Shown here: piece after piece, positions 35,287 to 44,695 of the stretch
How positions within the stretch are numbered: position 1 is the stretch's first letter
Layout: each line of letters starts with the position of its first letter
Assembly: GCF_900155525.1 (NCBI RefSeq)
Contig: NZ_LT706943.1
Span: 53,114 to 117,113, forward strand
Direction: 5' to 3'
Source: Mailhella massiliensis
GTDB lineage: Bacteria; Desulfobacterota; Desulfovibrionia; Desulfovibrionales; Desulfovibrionaceae
DNA: 64,000 bases
Translations under genes and position numbers: made by a program
Notes under the pieces: generated by a model
Seen by the model: only the letters and a program-made list of their open reading frames with translations
Told to the model about the DNA's origin: nothing
The model's database searches: none

Positions 35287-36654
35287 ATGCGGCCCATCAT
35301 CACCTCCCTTTTTTCCCTGTTCAAGGTCGGACCCGGCCCTTCGAGCTCGCACACCATAGGCCCCATGACGGCGGGCCGTCTTTTTTCCGCAGACTGCGCC
35401 GGGCTGCCCCGCGAAGTGCTGGCCCGCGCCTCGCGCATACGGGTGCGTCTTTTCGGTTCTCTGAGCGCCACGGGCGAAGGCCACGGCACCGACGCCGCCG
35501 TGCTTGCGGGCATTCTCGGGGTACGCCCGGAAGACTGCCCTCAGGGCTTTCTGTCAAAGCTTTCTGCGGAACCCGCCCGGGAATATCGTGTGGAACTCGG
35601 CGTAGGCAGCGCGCTTGTTTCCCTTTCCGATATCGTGCACGACGCCGTCGTGCACAACTATCCCTACAGCAACACGCTCCTTGCCGAACTGCACGACGCG
35701 GCGGGCGCGATACTCTTTGAGAAGGCCTATTATTCCGTGGGCGGCGGTTTCGTACAGTGGGACGGGTGGAAGGCCCCGGAACTCGGCGACCCCGTGTATC
35801 CCTACGGCAACATGAAGGAGCTGAGGAACATCGTCCGCAGTCAGGGCCTGAACATCTACGAAATCATGCTGGCCAATGAGGCGGCCATTACCGGAGCTTC
35901 GCGCACCACCATCATCGACGGGCTGAACGAGCTTCTGGACAGGATGGAGGAGTCGGTGAAGCACGGGCTTGAGGGCAGCGGCTATCTTGCCGGACCGCTC
36001 AAGGTGGAACGCAAGGCGCACATGCTGCGCGAACGTGCGCTGGCGCTTCGGGATTCCCCTGTCAAGTTCCTTGCCGGACTCAACGCCTACGCCTTTGCCG
36101 CTTCGGAGGAGAACGCCGCAGGCGGCGTCATCGTTACCGCACCCACCTGCGGTTCCGCAGGCGTCATGCCCGCGCTGGTGTATGCCATGCGTCACGACAT
36201 GTTCATCGGCGACCGCGCCATCCGCGAGGGCTTTCTTGCGGCTGCGGCCGTGGGCTTCATTGCCAAGCACAACGCCAGCATCGCCGGGGCGGAAGTGGGC
36301 TGTCAGGGGGAAATCGGGGTGGCTTCAGCCATGGCGGCCGCCATGTTCACCGATGCGCAGGGCAATCCCTCCCGCTATGTGGAAAACGCCGCGGAAGTCG
36401 CCCTGGAGCATCACCTCGGCATCACCTGCGATCCCGTGGGCGGTTATGTGCAGATTCCCTGTATTGAGCGCAATGCCATGGGGGCGGTCAAGGCCTTCAA
36501 CGCGTCGCTCATCAGCACGGGAACGCGCCCCGAGGCTCACCGCGTTTCTCTGGATGCGGCCATTGCCGCCATGGCGGAAACCGGCAGGGAAATGAGTCAT
36601 AAATTCAAGGAAACCTCCATGGGCGGTCTTGCCGTCAGCATGGTTACCTGCTGA
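35287..36654 (+). CDS. sdaA: L-serine dehydratase, single-chain iron-sulfur type
   Basis: 455 residues combining beta and alpha domains. Signatures: KVGPGPSSSHTIGPM, TAPTCGSAGVMPA, AEVGCQGEIGVA, CDPVGGYVQIPCIERNAMG, with the cysteines that hold the [4Fe-4S] cluster. It deaminates serine to pyruvate and ammonia. The frame is open upstream to 35029, but the family N-terminus begins at 35287. The ribosome site is weak. Confidence 0.95.
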   Translation: MRPIITSLFSLFKVGPGPSSSHTIGPMTAGRLFSADCAGLPREVLARASRIRVRLFGSLSATGEGHGTDAAVLAGILGVRPEDCPQGFLSKLSAEPAREYRVELGVGSALVSLSDIVHDAVVHNYPYSNTLLAELHDAAGAILFEKAYYSVGGGFVQWDGWKAPELGDPVYPYGNMKELRNIVRSQGLNIYEIMLANEAAITGASRTTIIDGLNELLDRMEESVKHGLEGSGYLAGPLKVERKAHMLRERALALRDSPVKFLAGLNAYAFAASEENAAGGVIVTAPTCGSAGVMPALVYAMRHDMFIGDRAIREGFLAAAAVGFIAKHNASIAGAEVGCQGEIGVASAMAAAMFTDAQGNPSRYVENAAEVALEHHLGITCDPVGGYVQIPCIERNAMGAVKAFNASLISTGTRPEAHRVSLDAAIAAMAETGREMSHKFKETSMGGLAVSMVTC

Positions 36655-36749
36655 CCGGCGGCTGCGCGCCGTTCCTTTTTTCTACTTTTCAGGGAAAGGG
36701 AGTCGTCATGCGGGAAAGATACGGTAATATTTCCTTGTCCCGCTTTGTC

Positions 36750-36778
36750 TTGTCAGCCTGATATGAAAAAGATATAGT
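36750..36778 (+). promoter_or_regulatory. Sigma-70 promoter of the dsbA-like/ribF unit
   Basis: TTGTCA, 17 bases, TATAGT, ending 20 bases before the start codon at 36798, so the leader is very short. Confidence 0.65.
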
Positions 36779-36797
36779 CGCGCAAAAGGAGCTTATC

Positions 36798-37610
36798 ATG
36801 TCTTTTTTTCGTCATATATGTTTGACCCTTGCGTTGCTTTCCGGCGCTCTTGCGGCGGCCGGAGGCGCGTATGCCGCCCCTGCATCCGCCCCCGCGGCCG
36901 ATCCTGCCGCGCAGCTTGAGGCAATTCTGAGCGAACACCCCGAACTCATTCTGAACGTGCTGAAGCAACACAGCGAGGAAGTGCTCGACATTGTGCAGAT
37001 GGGCTCCGACAAAAGGCGTCGCGCCGTGCTCCTCCAGCAGTGGGAGAAGGATATCAGGGAACCCAAGCAGGTGGCTCTGGAAGGACGGCCTGCGGGCGGG
37101 CCCGACAACGCGCCCGTGACCATCATCGCCTTTTCCGACTTCGTATGCACCTATTGCCATCAGGCTGCCTACACCGTGGGTAATCTCATGAAGCGTTATC
37201 CCGGCAAGATCCGTCTCATCTTCAAGCAGGTCCCCAAGACGGAATCGGGCCGCATCGCTGCGGAATGGTTCATTGCCGCCTATCAGATGGACAAGGCCAG
37301 GGCATGGAAGATGTACGCGCTCATTTTCGACCGGCAGAAGCAGGTGGAAGAAAGCGCTCTTGCCACGCTCCGCGCCATCGCGTCGGAAGTGGGCTATGAT
37401 GCGAAGACGCTTGAAGCTTCGGTAAGGAGCAGGACGAAGGAACTGGACGCCGTGCTGGCCGGTGATGCTGCCGACGCGAATGCGCTTGGCTTTGTGGGGA
37501 CGCCGTATTTCCTTGTGAACAACATGGTTCTGCGCGGCGCGCTGCCCATGGAAAATTTTGCGGACGCCGTGGAAATGGCGCTTGCGAATACGAATACGGC
37601 GGCCAAGTAG
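36798..37610 (+). CDS. DsbA-family thiol-disulfide oxidoreductase, exported
   Basis: 270 residues with a signal peptide (to about AAGGAYA), an N-terminal helical extension rich in charged residues (residues 35-80, possibly for oligomerisation as in ScsC), and a thioredoxin fold with active site CTYC and cis-Pro in VGTPYF. It forms or shuffles disulfides in periplasmic proteins. No membrane partner (DsbB or DsbD) is nearby. AAAAGGAG stands ahead; ribF begins 4 bases after the stop. Confidence 0.9.
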   Translation: MSFFRHICLTLALLSGALAAAGGAYAAPASAPAADPAAQLEAILSEHPELILNVLKQHSEEVLDIVQMGSDKRRRAVLLQQWEKDIREPKQVALEGRPAGGPDNAPVTIIAFSDFVCTYCHQAAYTVGNLMKRYPGKIRLIFKQVPKTESGRIAAEWFIAAYQMDKARAWKMYALIFDRQKQVEESALATLRAIASEVGYDAKTLEASVRSRTKELDAVLAGDAADANALGFVGTPYFLVNNMVLRGALPMENFADAVEMALANTNTAAK

Positions 37611-37614
37611 TCCC

Positions 37615-38538
37615 ATGCACATGGCTTCCGATCCGAAAACGCTGCGCGCACAGGCGGAGTGGGACTGCTGCACGGCTACCGTCGGCAATTTCGACGGCGT
37701 TCATCTCGGGCATCAGGAACTGCTTCACCGCACGGTGGAGCACGCCCATGCCGAGGGTATGCCTGCGGTGGCCGTTACGTTCGACCCGCATCCTGCCTCC
37801 GTTCTCTGCGCCTGCTCGCCCAAGGTTCTCTGCTCCACGGCCCAGCGTCTGGAATACCTGGAGGCGGAGGGTGTGGATGCCGTACTGCTTCTGCCCTTCA
37901 ACCGGGAACTGGCGGCACGCAGCGCGGATGACTTCTGCCGTTGTGTGCTTCAGGAAGGACTCGGCGTGCGTGATCTGTTCATAGGGTATGATTTCCGCAT
38001 GGGGCGGGATCATGCCGGGGCGGATCGGCTGGGAGAACTTTTTGCCCACGTCACTCAGGTGGGGGCGGTGATGAAGGACGGCGCTCCCGTGAGCTCCACG
38101 CGTATCCGCAAAGCCCTTGCCGAAGGCAGGCTGGAGGAGGCGAACCGTCTTCTCGGCAGGCCGTTTTCCGTACAGGGAGAAGTGGTACACGGGGAAGGCC
38201 GCGGCGGGCCGCTGCTCGGTATTCCCACCGCCAACCTCGACGTCGCCCCTGCTCAGGCCATGACGGCTCCTGCCGTATATGCCACGTCTGCGCGGCTTCT
38301 GGACGGCGCGGGCGAATGGCGCATGGCCGTAACCAGCTTCTGCAAGAATCCCACCTTCGACGGCTCCGCGCTCACGCTGGAAACGCACATCATGGATTTT
38401 TCGGGAGATATTTACGGCCGCAGACTGGAAGTGCGTTTCCTTGCCCTGCTGCGCAAGGACCGCCGTTTCGACGGGCTGGATGCGCTTATAGCGCAGCTCC
38501 ATGCCGATATGGACGAAAGGCGGAATCTTCCCCTGTAG
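37615..38538 (+). CDS. ribF: Riboflavin kinase / FAD synthetase
   Basis: 307 residues. The N-terminal nucleotidyltransferase holds GNFDGVHLGH and SSTRIRKAL, the C-terminal flavokinase GRPFSVQGEVVHGEGRG and GIPTANLD. It makes FMN and FAD from riboflavin. The start is 37615 or, two codons later, 37621; both have poor ribosome sites, so translation probably depends on coupling to the upstream gene. Confidence 0.96.
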   Translation: MHMASDPKTLRAQAEWDCCTATVGNFDGVHLGHQELLHRTVEHAHAEGMPAVAVTFDPHPASVLCACSPKVLCSTAQRLEYLEAEGVDAVLLLPFNRELAARSADDFCRCVLQEGLGVRDLFIGYDFRMGRDHAGADRLGELFAHVTQVGAVMKDGAPVSSTRIRKALAEGRLEEANRLLGRPFSVQGEVVHGEGRGGPLLGIPTANLDVAPAQAMTAPAVYATSARLLDGAGEWRMAVTSFCKNPTFDGSALTLETHIMDFSGDIYGRRLEVRFLALLRKDRRFDGLDALIAQLHADMDERRNLPL

Positions 38539-38713
38539 TGTCTAAAGCCGGCGCGGCCTGAAAGATGAGCACGGGAAGCCGGAAAACGTGGAAAAATACG
38601 GGCTGAACCGTTTTCACGATGCCTTCAAGGGCAGTGGAGCGGCACTCGCTTTTCCTCAGGAAAAAAGGCTTGCCCGCAGGCCGCTCTTCATGTAAAAGAC
38701 AAGGACGTTCCAC

Positions 38714-38807
38714 GGAAAGGTAGCGAAGAGGCCGTAACGCGCTCGACTCGAAATCGAGTTATCGGTGATGAGCCGGTACGTGGGTTCGAATCCCACCCTT
38801 TCCGCCA
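38714..38807 (+). tRNA. tRNA-Ser (anticodon CGA)
   Basis: Acceptor GGAAAGG pairs with CCTTTCC, the anticodon loop CTCGAAA lies in a CTCGA/TCGAG stem, a long variable arm marks a class II tRNA, the T arm is GTGGG-TTCGAAT-CCCAC, and CCA is encoded. It reads UCG codons. Its last 15 bases are the attachment sequence of the integrative element and the tRNA remains intact. Confidence 0.95.
38793..38807 (+). repeat. attL core (tRNA 3' end)
   Basis: CCACCCTTTCCGCCA, shared with 53655-53669. Confidence 0.85.
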
Positions 38808-38931
38808 TACTATTATTGCTGTAGGGCTTCGATTGTTGTCAGATGTAATCGAAGCCCTTTTATTTTAGCTAGTTATGTGTATTCATGTATCGCTAGTTGC
38901 CTCTGTTTGTGGTTGGTTGTCATTGTCGGGC

Positions 38932-39014
38932 GGTATGTTTTTCGGTATGACTGAGACACGGAGAGGTATCTTCAGGTCTCTTTGAGTCATACCATTTCGC
39001 GAAAAAGACATACC
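38932..39014. repeat. Integrase arm-type sites, left end
   Basis: GGTATG occurs at 38932 and 38944, and its complement CATACC at 38988 and 39009. Copies at 38944 and 38988 form 9-base arms (GGTATGACT/AGTCATACC). The same hexamer appears twice near the right end at 53573 and 53585. Such repeats beside the integrase gene are the usual arm sites of tyrosine recombinases. Confidence 0.6.
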
Positions 39015-39256
39015 AGAAGAAGGGCAACAGGGTGAAATCATGGCAGAAGCGGCGGAAGGCAAAAACAACAGGCTGAGCGCGTCGGAAGTTGGCAAGGCTC
39101 TGCGCTCTGGGGAACCTGTCACGCTCAAAGACGGTGGATCACTCTCTCTTGTCGTAACCGGCAAGAACGCGGGGAAGTGGGTATACATAGGGCGTAAAGC
39201 CGGAGACAGGACCAACATCAAGTTGATCTGCGGCTATGCGCCTGAGACAGGGCTTA

Positions 39257-40088
39257 GGCTCAGGACTCATTACTTGCCAAAAGGATAAGAAGTTCTTATT
39301 GTCGGCATAGGGAGGATGCCATGAAGGAACTTTTTTATCTTTCTCATGAACAGATTGCTCGTATCAAACGCTACTTTCCACGTTCCCATGGCATTCCGAG
39401 AGTCGATGACAGACGTGTCATCAGCGGCATTATCTATGTCATCAAGCACGGCCTGCAATGGAAAGATGCTCCGCGCGAGTATGGACCATACAAAACTCTC
39501 TACAATCGTTTTATCCGCTGGAGCCGATTGGGTGTCTTTAACAGGATTTTTGCGGAGCTTGTTGAGCAAAACGGCTCCACAACACGCTTGATGATTGATG
39601 CCACACATCTCAAGGCACACAGGACAGCAGCAAGTTTGCTGAAAAAAGGGGCCTTTCCCGATGTATCGGACGCACAAAAGGCGGCCTGAATTCAAAACTC
39701 CACGCTGTCTGCAATGCCTTCGGTCAACCGTTGGCCTTCCATCTGTCCGGCGGTCAGGTGAGCGATTACAAAGGCGCTGCTGTCCTGCTTGATACTCTGC
39801 CGCAGGCCGGGGAGCTTCTGGCGGATAGAGGCTATGATGCCGACTGGTTTCGTCATGCCTTGTCCCGTAAAGGAATCACGCCGTGCATTCCTGGCAGACA
39901 CAGCCGAAAAACTCCGGTGGTCTATGACAAGGAGGTTTATAAGCAGCGGCACAAGATAGAAATCATGTTTGGCCGACTCAAGGATTGGCGCAGAATAGCC
40001 ATGCGTTATGACCGTTGTGCACACACGTTCTTTTCGGCCATTTGTCTCGCTGCCATTGTCATCTTTTATATTTAATGAGTCCTGAACC
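39257..40088 (+). mobile_element. IS5 family (IS427-type) insertion, copy 1
   Basis: 832 bases, ends GGCTCAGGACTCATTA and, inverted, GGTTCAGGACTCATTA (one mismatch in 16), flanked by TA on both sides. It interrupts the integrase. Its encoded proteins are identical to those of copy 2 (43757-44588, opposite orientation), whereas copy 3 at 63267 differs at several positions. Confidence 0.9.
39321..40075 (+). CDS. IS427-type transposase made by -1 frameshift
   Basis: Frame A (39321-39689, 122 residues) holds the N-terminal part (GLQWKDAPREYGPYKTLYNRF, split here as family signature); frame B continues in the -1 frame to 40075 with LADRGYDADWFR and KQRHKIEIMFGRLKDWRR, the DDE residues and Y-(2)-R-(3)-E-(6)-K-like block. 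The shift probably occurs at CAAAAGG near 39678, giving KGGLNSKLHAV after SDAQ. The fused protein has about 251 residues. Confidence 0.85.
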
Positions 40089-41168
40089 TAGCGCGGCAAG
40101 GGCAAAGAGGGATGAATACAGGCTGCTTTTGAAGCAGGGGATCAATCCCAACGAACAGAGACGGGAGGAACTGGCGGAGGCGAAGAGGAAGAAGCAGGAA
40201 GCCGAGAAAACCTTTTCCGTTGTTGCCGGTGAATATTTCAGGATTCGCAAGGATATGACCGAGAAGACGCGCCAAGGGGATATGGGGCGCGTCGAGAACC
40301 ATATCAACCCATTTATCAAGAACATCCCTATTGTGGACATACGCCGGAAGGAACATCTCAAGCCGATCATAGACAAGCTGGTGGCGAGAGAAGCCCATAC
40401 TCAGGCGCGGCGTGTGGCCGGTCTCATAGAAAGGATTTTTTCCTATGCCGTTGACGCCGGATACATACAGGGAACCCCGGCGGATCATCTGACAAGGCTT
40501 GTGCCGAGACAGGGGAGAGGAGAGGCGAAGCACCACCCTGCCATTACCGGCAAGGAAGAGGCTGCGGCCATGTTCCGCAAACTGTGGGCTTACATGGAAA
40601 GCGGGAGAAGCGGGCCGTCCATTGTGGCCGCCATGCGCCTGTCCTGTTACCTGCCGGTCAGGAACGGGAACATGATCGCGGCGAGGTGGGAAGATATCGA
40701 CTTGAAGAAAGGCCTCTGGACGTTCTCCCAGACGAAGAACGGGCGAGGCTATACCGTTCCCCTCTCCCGGCAGATGAAAGAGGTGTTCACGGCGCTGGCC
40801 ATGTTCCGCCGTGGCGCGTGGTGCTTCCCCAGTGGCTCGAACACAGGCCATGTATCCAACGGCGGATTGATAAAAGTTCTTCGGGCGGCAGGCATACCAC
40901 AAGGGGAACATTGCCTGCATGGATTCCGCTCCACCTTTGAGACTTTAGCCCTTGAAGCAGGGATACCAAAGCTGATCTGTGAGCGTGCTCTATTCCATGT
41001 TGCCGGAGATTCTACGGAACAGGCATACAATCGCGCCGAATATATGGAACCGCTGGGGCTGGTGCTCCAGTGGTGGGCGGATACCGTGGACGCGCTGAGA
41101 GATGGCGAGGATGTGCCGCCCATGCCGGAAAAGTTGTTGTTGGCGTACAGGTAAAAGGAGGGGGAAAA

Positions 41169-42002
41169 ATGAAACCGACAATTTCAGAACAGGTAGCCTT
41201 TTTCGAGGATAAAGGGATCCGCCGTGTTTATGATGAGCAGACGGATACCTGGTATTTTTCCGTTGTGGATATCGTGGGCGCGTTGACGAATAGTCCTGAT
41301 CCCGGTGCTTACTGGCGCAAGCTGAAACAACGCCTGAAAAAAGAAGGCAGTGAAGCCGTGACAAATTGTCACGGTTTGAAGCTGACCGCGCAGGATGGAA
41401 AGAAAAGGCTTTCCGATGTTGCTGCGGCTGACGTGATATTGCGCATTATCCAGTCCGTGCCGAGTCCAAAGGCGGAACCTATAAAGCTGTGGCTGGCTCA
41501 GGTGGGCTATGAGCGTATGCAGGAAATGGCCGACCCTGCCATAGCCATTGATCGGGCACGGGCGCTCTATAAGCAGCATGGCCGCTCCGACAAATGGATA
41601 GAACAGCGCATGATGGGGCAGGAGGCGCGAAACAAGCTGACGGATTATTGGAGTACTCATGATGTCAAACAGGGGCTGGAATACGCCATTTTGACAAACA
41701 TCATCCATCAGGAATGGTCCGGCCTCTCCGTAAAGCAGCACAAGGATTTGAAGGGACTCAAGTCTCAGAACCTGCGGGATCATATGAGCACGGACGAGCT
41801 TGTCTTTACGGCTCTTGCTGAGGTGACGACAAGACGGGTAGCTGAAAGCGTCAATGCTACCGGCATGAAAGAAAATAAAGAAGCGGCTGTACAGGGCGGT
41901 TCCATAGCCAGAAAGGCGCGGGAGGAACTGGAAGCCGTCACAGGGAAAAGCGTAGTGACCGGGGAAAACTTCCTCCCCCATCGTAAGCAGGATGAAGAAT
42001 AG
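41169..42002 (+). CDS. BRO-N/DinD-like protein
   Basis: 277 residues. The N-terminal half is a BRO-type DNA-binding domain (VAFFEDKGIRRVYDEQ, WYFSVVDIVGALTNSPDPGAYW, LKKEGSEAV); the C-terminal half with AIDRARALYKQHGRSDKWI, LTDYWSTHDV and GLKSQNLRDHMSTDELVFTA matches DinD-like proteins. DinD is a DNA-damage inducible RecA inhibitor in E. coli; BRO-domain proteins of phages act as antirepressors. Within this element it may connect DNA damage to induction. AGGAGGGGG stands 5 bases before the ATG. It is followed by a 185-base control region for higBA. Confidence 0.8.
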   Translation: MKPTISEQVAFFEDKGIRRVYDEQTDTWYFSVVDIVGALTNSPDPGAYWRKLKQRLKKEGSEAVTNCHGLKLTAQDGKKRLSDVAAADVILRIIQSVPSPKAEPIKLWLAQVGYERMQEMADPAIAIDRARALYKQHGRSDKWIEQRMMGQEARNKLTDYWSTHDVKQGLEYAILTNIIHQEWSGLSVKQHKDLKGLKSQNLRDHMSTDELVFTALAEVTTRRVAESVNATGMKENKEAAVQGGSIARKAREELEAVTGKSVVTGENFLPHRKQDEE

Positions 42003-42070
42003 AGCGGCCTTTGTTCCCGGTATGACTCCGGTAACGCCGGGCCGTATGGGCGTATTTTCGTCTTAGAGGG

Positions 42071-42145
42071 GCTGCGACATTTGCGACAACTGCGACACTT
42101 TTTCAGGATTCACACCTTATCCCTAATATCCCCACAATTGAGAGG
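42071..42145. repeat. Control-region repeat block A
   Basis: Four TGCGAC units in a row are followed by a stretch that, read on the minus strand, goes CAATTGTGGGGATATT, GGGATAAGGTGTG, AATCCTGAAAAA and GTCGCAGTTGTCGCA. The same words, in nearly the same order, recur on the plus strand at 52560-52812. See findings. Confidence 0.6.
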
Positions 42146-42152
42146 AAGGGCG

Positions 42153-42181
42153 TTGACTGGTGTAACTTTATAGGTTACATT
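42153..42181 (+). promoter_or_regulatory. higBA promoter with overlapping operator
   Basis: TTGACT, 17 bases, TACATT. The spacer and -10 box are covered by an inverted repeat TGTAAC-N7-GTTACA (42161-42179), the expected place for binding by the HigA antitoxin. Confidence 0.65.
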
Positions 42182-42187
42182 ATAAAC

Positions 42188-42466
42188 ATGATAAAGACAT
42201 TCGCGCATAAAGGTCTGGAACTCTTTTTTCAGACGGGGAACACAAAAGGGATACAGGCGAAGCACGCCCGGCGACTGGGGATGATCCTCGACCTGCTCGA
42301 CAGTGCGGCGGATGCGCAGGATATGAATTTTCCCGGTTCAAGACTGCACCGCCTGAAAGGGGATATGGCCGGGCTGTGGTCTGTCACTGTCTCTGGGAAC
42401 TGGCGTGTAACATACCGATTTGAGGACGGGGACGCCTATATCGTGGACTATCAGGATTATCACTAG
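42188..42466 (+). CDS. higB: HigB-type toxin
   Basis: 92 residues of the RelE/HigB fold: MIKTFAHKGLELFFQTG, RLGMILDLLDSA, LHRLKGDMAGLWSVTVSGNWRVTYRF, ending in VDYQDYH. HigB cuts mRNA at the ribosome. The toxin precedes the antitoxin, as usual for hig loci. The start lies 7 bases after the -10 box, so the message is nearly leaderless, with no clear ribosome site. Confidence 0.92.
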   Translation: MIKTFAHKGLELFFQTGNTKGIQAKHARRLGMILDLLDSAADAQDMNFPGSRLHRLKGDMAGLWSVTVSGNWRVTYRFEDGDAYIVDYQDYH

Positions 42467-42474
42467 GGGGACAT

Positions 42475-42774
42475 ATGGAACGTACAAGAAAGCCGTCCAT
42501 GCCGGGAGAGGTGCTGAAAGAAATGTATCTTGAACCGCTGGACGTGACGATCACTGGCTTTGCGGAGCGCATAGGGGTATCCCGCAAGACGGTTTCCGCT
42601 CTTGTCAACGGGCGTGCGCCCGTAACGGTGGATATGGCCATGCGGTTGTCTGTAGCCTTGAACACCACGCCGGACTTGTGGCTGAACCTGCAGAGGGCCG
42701 TCGATCTTTGGAACGCCCGACAGGAAAAGGGAAGCTGGACGCAGATTCAACCTCTTGTCATGCAGACGGCATAG
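42475..42774 (+). CDS. higA: HigA-type antitoxin (XRE helix-turn-helix)
   Basis: 99 residues with PSMPGEVLKEMYLEPL and the HTH TGFAERIGVSRKTVSALVNG, typical of HigA/VapI. It neutralises HigB and should repress from the TGTAAC-N7-GTTACA operator. It begins 8 bases behind higB. As cargo the pair would keep the element in the population. Confidence 0.92.
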   Translation: MERTRKPSMPGEVLKEMYLEPLDVTITGFAERIGVSRKTVSALVNGRAPVTVDMAMRLSVALNTTPDLWLNLQRAVDLWNARQEKGSWTQIQPLVMQTA

Positions 42775-42887
42775 TATCCATTTCCCCGGCTAGGCGTGGC
42801 GTCATGAACCACGCCGAAAAGCGGCAACTCCTACCGCCTGCCGGGGTTCCATGAAGGAGCGCACAAGGGAGAGTGTGAGAAGTGGCG

Positions 42888-43739
42888 ATGGAAAGAGAAT
42901 TAACAGAACAGGAAAAAAAACATATACAACTAATACTAGGTAAATCACAAAACATACTAAAAACGACTGAAAAGGTTGTTGAACTTAGATGGCTTTTGAA
43001 TAGATGGAAAGGTGCATCTCATGAAGATATTATATATCTGGAATATATAGGTAGAATTAGTGTTTTTAATTTAGATAGGACTTTAATACTTCCAAATGAA
43101 GAAAAAGAGAAGTGGTTAATTCCTACACGTTTAGAAATAATTGAAAGTATAGATGGTAATGAAATATTCATATGTCTTACTGGAAATAATGTATATATTT
43201 TATTAAAAGAAGTATATGATATAGAAAAAGAATATCCATATTTTCTTTATGAAAGATATTATTATGAACCAAAAAATAATGAAGAAGCAGTTATTGTTGA
43301 TGTAAATGATGTTGATGAAGATTATACAGTTGATGATAATATGGATACATACCCTAGTTATCTCGATGTGTTAGAAGAAGATAACAAAAAATTAGAAGCC
43401 GCGCTTGCCGATTCTGAGGCCGAAAACGACAAGCTCAGGAAAAGAGTCGCGGAGTTGGAAAGCAAGGCAGAGGCGGACGGAGAGACAGAGGAAAACGCAC
43501 ACGGTGAAGAGTTCCCGGCAGAGTATGAAGGCCACGGGCTTTTTACCGTGGTAGCCAAGCTGGTTGATGCACGTGTCCCTGTCGTTGAGATCATGGCCGC
43601 GTTGGACGAAGAAAAAGAATTCCTGTCGCAGAGGGAGAACGGTTATTTCTTTCACCCTAACCCTGCCGGAAAGTCTGTCAGTACGTTGAGGAATTACACG
43701 AAGAACATGCTGAAAAAGCGGGTAGCCAAGGGTAGCTAA
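42888..43739 (+). CDS. Unknown mosaic protein with coiled coil
   Basis: 283 residues, no recognised domain. The DNA of residues 1-165 is very AT-rich with many A-ending codons; from about 43395 it turns abruptly GC-rich, so two pieces of different origin are joined in one frame. The first part is rich in Glu, Lys, Ile and Tyr (YLEYIGRISVFNLDRTLIL, FLYERYYYEPKN); then comes an acidic linker, a heptad coiled coil (LEAALADSEAENDKLRKRV) and a C-terminal basic piece (TLRNYTKNMLKKRV). An accessory or defence role is possible because of its cargo position, but unsupported. GTG at 42882 is an alternative start. Confidence 0.65.
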   Translation: MERELTEQEKKHIQLILGKSQNILKTTEKVVELRWLLNRWKGASHEDIIYLEYIGRISVFNLDRTLILPNEEKEKWLIPTRLEIIESIDGNEIFICLTGNNVYILLKEVYDIEKEYPYFLYERYYYEPKNNEEAVIVDVNDVDEDYTVDDNMDTYPSYLDVLEEDNKKLEAALADSEAENDKLRKRVAELESKAEADGETEENAHGEEFPAEYEGHGLFTVVAKLVDARVPVVEIMAALDEEKEFLSQRENGYFFHPNPAGKSVSTLRNYTKNMLKKRVAKGS

Positions 43740-43756
43740 TGACCTTTGCTTGGCTA

Positions 43757-44588
43757 GGTTCAGGACTCATTAAATATAAAAGATGACAATGGCAGCGAGA
43801 CAAATGGCCGAAAAGAACGTGTGTGCACAACGGTCATAACGCATGGCTATTCTGCGCCAATCCTTGAGTCGGCCAAACATGATTTCTATCTTGTGCCGCT
43901 GCTTATAAACCTCCTTGTCATAGACCACCGGAGTTTTTCGGCTGTGTCTGCCAGGAATGCACGGCGTGATTCCTTTACGGGACAAGGCATGACGAAACCA
44001 GTCGGCATCATAGCCTCTATCCGCCAGAAGCTCCCCGGCCTGCGGCAGAGTATCAAGCAGGACAGCAGCGCCTTTGTAATCGCTCACCTGACCGCCGGAC
44101 AGATGGAAGGCCAACGGTTGACCGAAGGCATTGCAGACAGCGTGGAGTTTTGAATTCAGGCCGCCTTTTGTGCGTCCGATACATCGGGAAAGGCCCCTTT
44201 TTTCAGCAAACTTGCTGCTGTCCTGTGTGCCTTGAGATGTGTGGCATCAATCATCAAGCGTGTTGTGGAGCCGTTTTGCTCAACAAGCTCCGCAAAAATC
44301 CTGTTAAAGACACCCAATCGGCTCCAGCGGATAAAACGATTGTAGAGAGTTTTGTATGGTCCATACTCGCGCGGAGCATCTTTCCATTGCAGGCCGTGCT
44401 TGATGACATAGATAATGCCGCTGATGACACGTCTGTCATCGACTCTCGGAATGCCATGGGAACGTGGAAAGTAGCGTTTGATACGAGCAATCTGTTCATG
44501 AGAAAGATAAAAAAGTTCCTTCATGGCATCCTCCCTATGCCGACAATAAGAACTTCTTATCCTTTTGGCAAGTAATGAGTCCTGAGCC
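43757..44588 (-). mobile_element. IS5 family (IS427-type) insertion, copy 2
   Basis: 832 bases, transposase on the minus strand, same ends as copy 1 and flanked by TA. The target, with the IS removed, is the palindrome TTGGCTAGCCAA. It lies just after the mosaic gene and interrupts no recognised gene. Confidence 0.9.
43770..44524 (-). CDS. IS427-type transposase made by -1 frameshift (copy 2)
   Basis: Frame A 44524-44156 and frame B down to 43770 encode proteins identical to those of copy 1. The shift site CAAAAGG is retained. Confidence 0.85.
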
Positions 44589-44695
44589 TAGCCAATGGCT
44601 AGTTGGCTACCTTGCGTTGGCTACCCTGCGCCGCGCTAACCTCCTGTACAAACATAGACAACGGAATGTCTGTGAATGTATCAGGAGGTTTTTTT

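Larger units (their letters stand above)
39040..41154 (+). pseudogene. int: P4-type tyrosine integrase, split by an IS
   Basis: Two halves, 39040-39256 and 40089-41154, join in frame when the 832-base IS and one copy of its TA target are removed, giving about 426 residues. The N-terminal part is the arm-binding domain (VTLKDGGSLSLVV, and across the junction GYAPETGL-SAARAKRDE). The catalytic part has Arg in PVRNGNM, the HGFR box and the Tyr in AYNRAEYM. It is transcribed away from the tRNA. As it stands no full-length recombinase can be made; only excision of the IS would restore it. Confidence 0.9.

Noticed and set aside
39257..44588. Composite transposon formed by the two inverted IS copies
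   Set aside because: Each copy has its own TA duplication and the integrase halves join in frame across copy 1, so these are two separate insertions.
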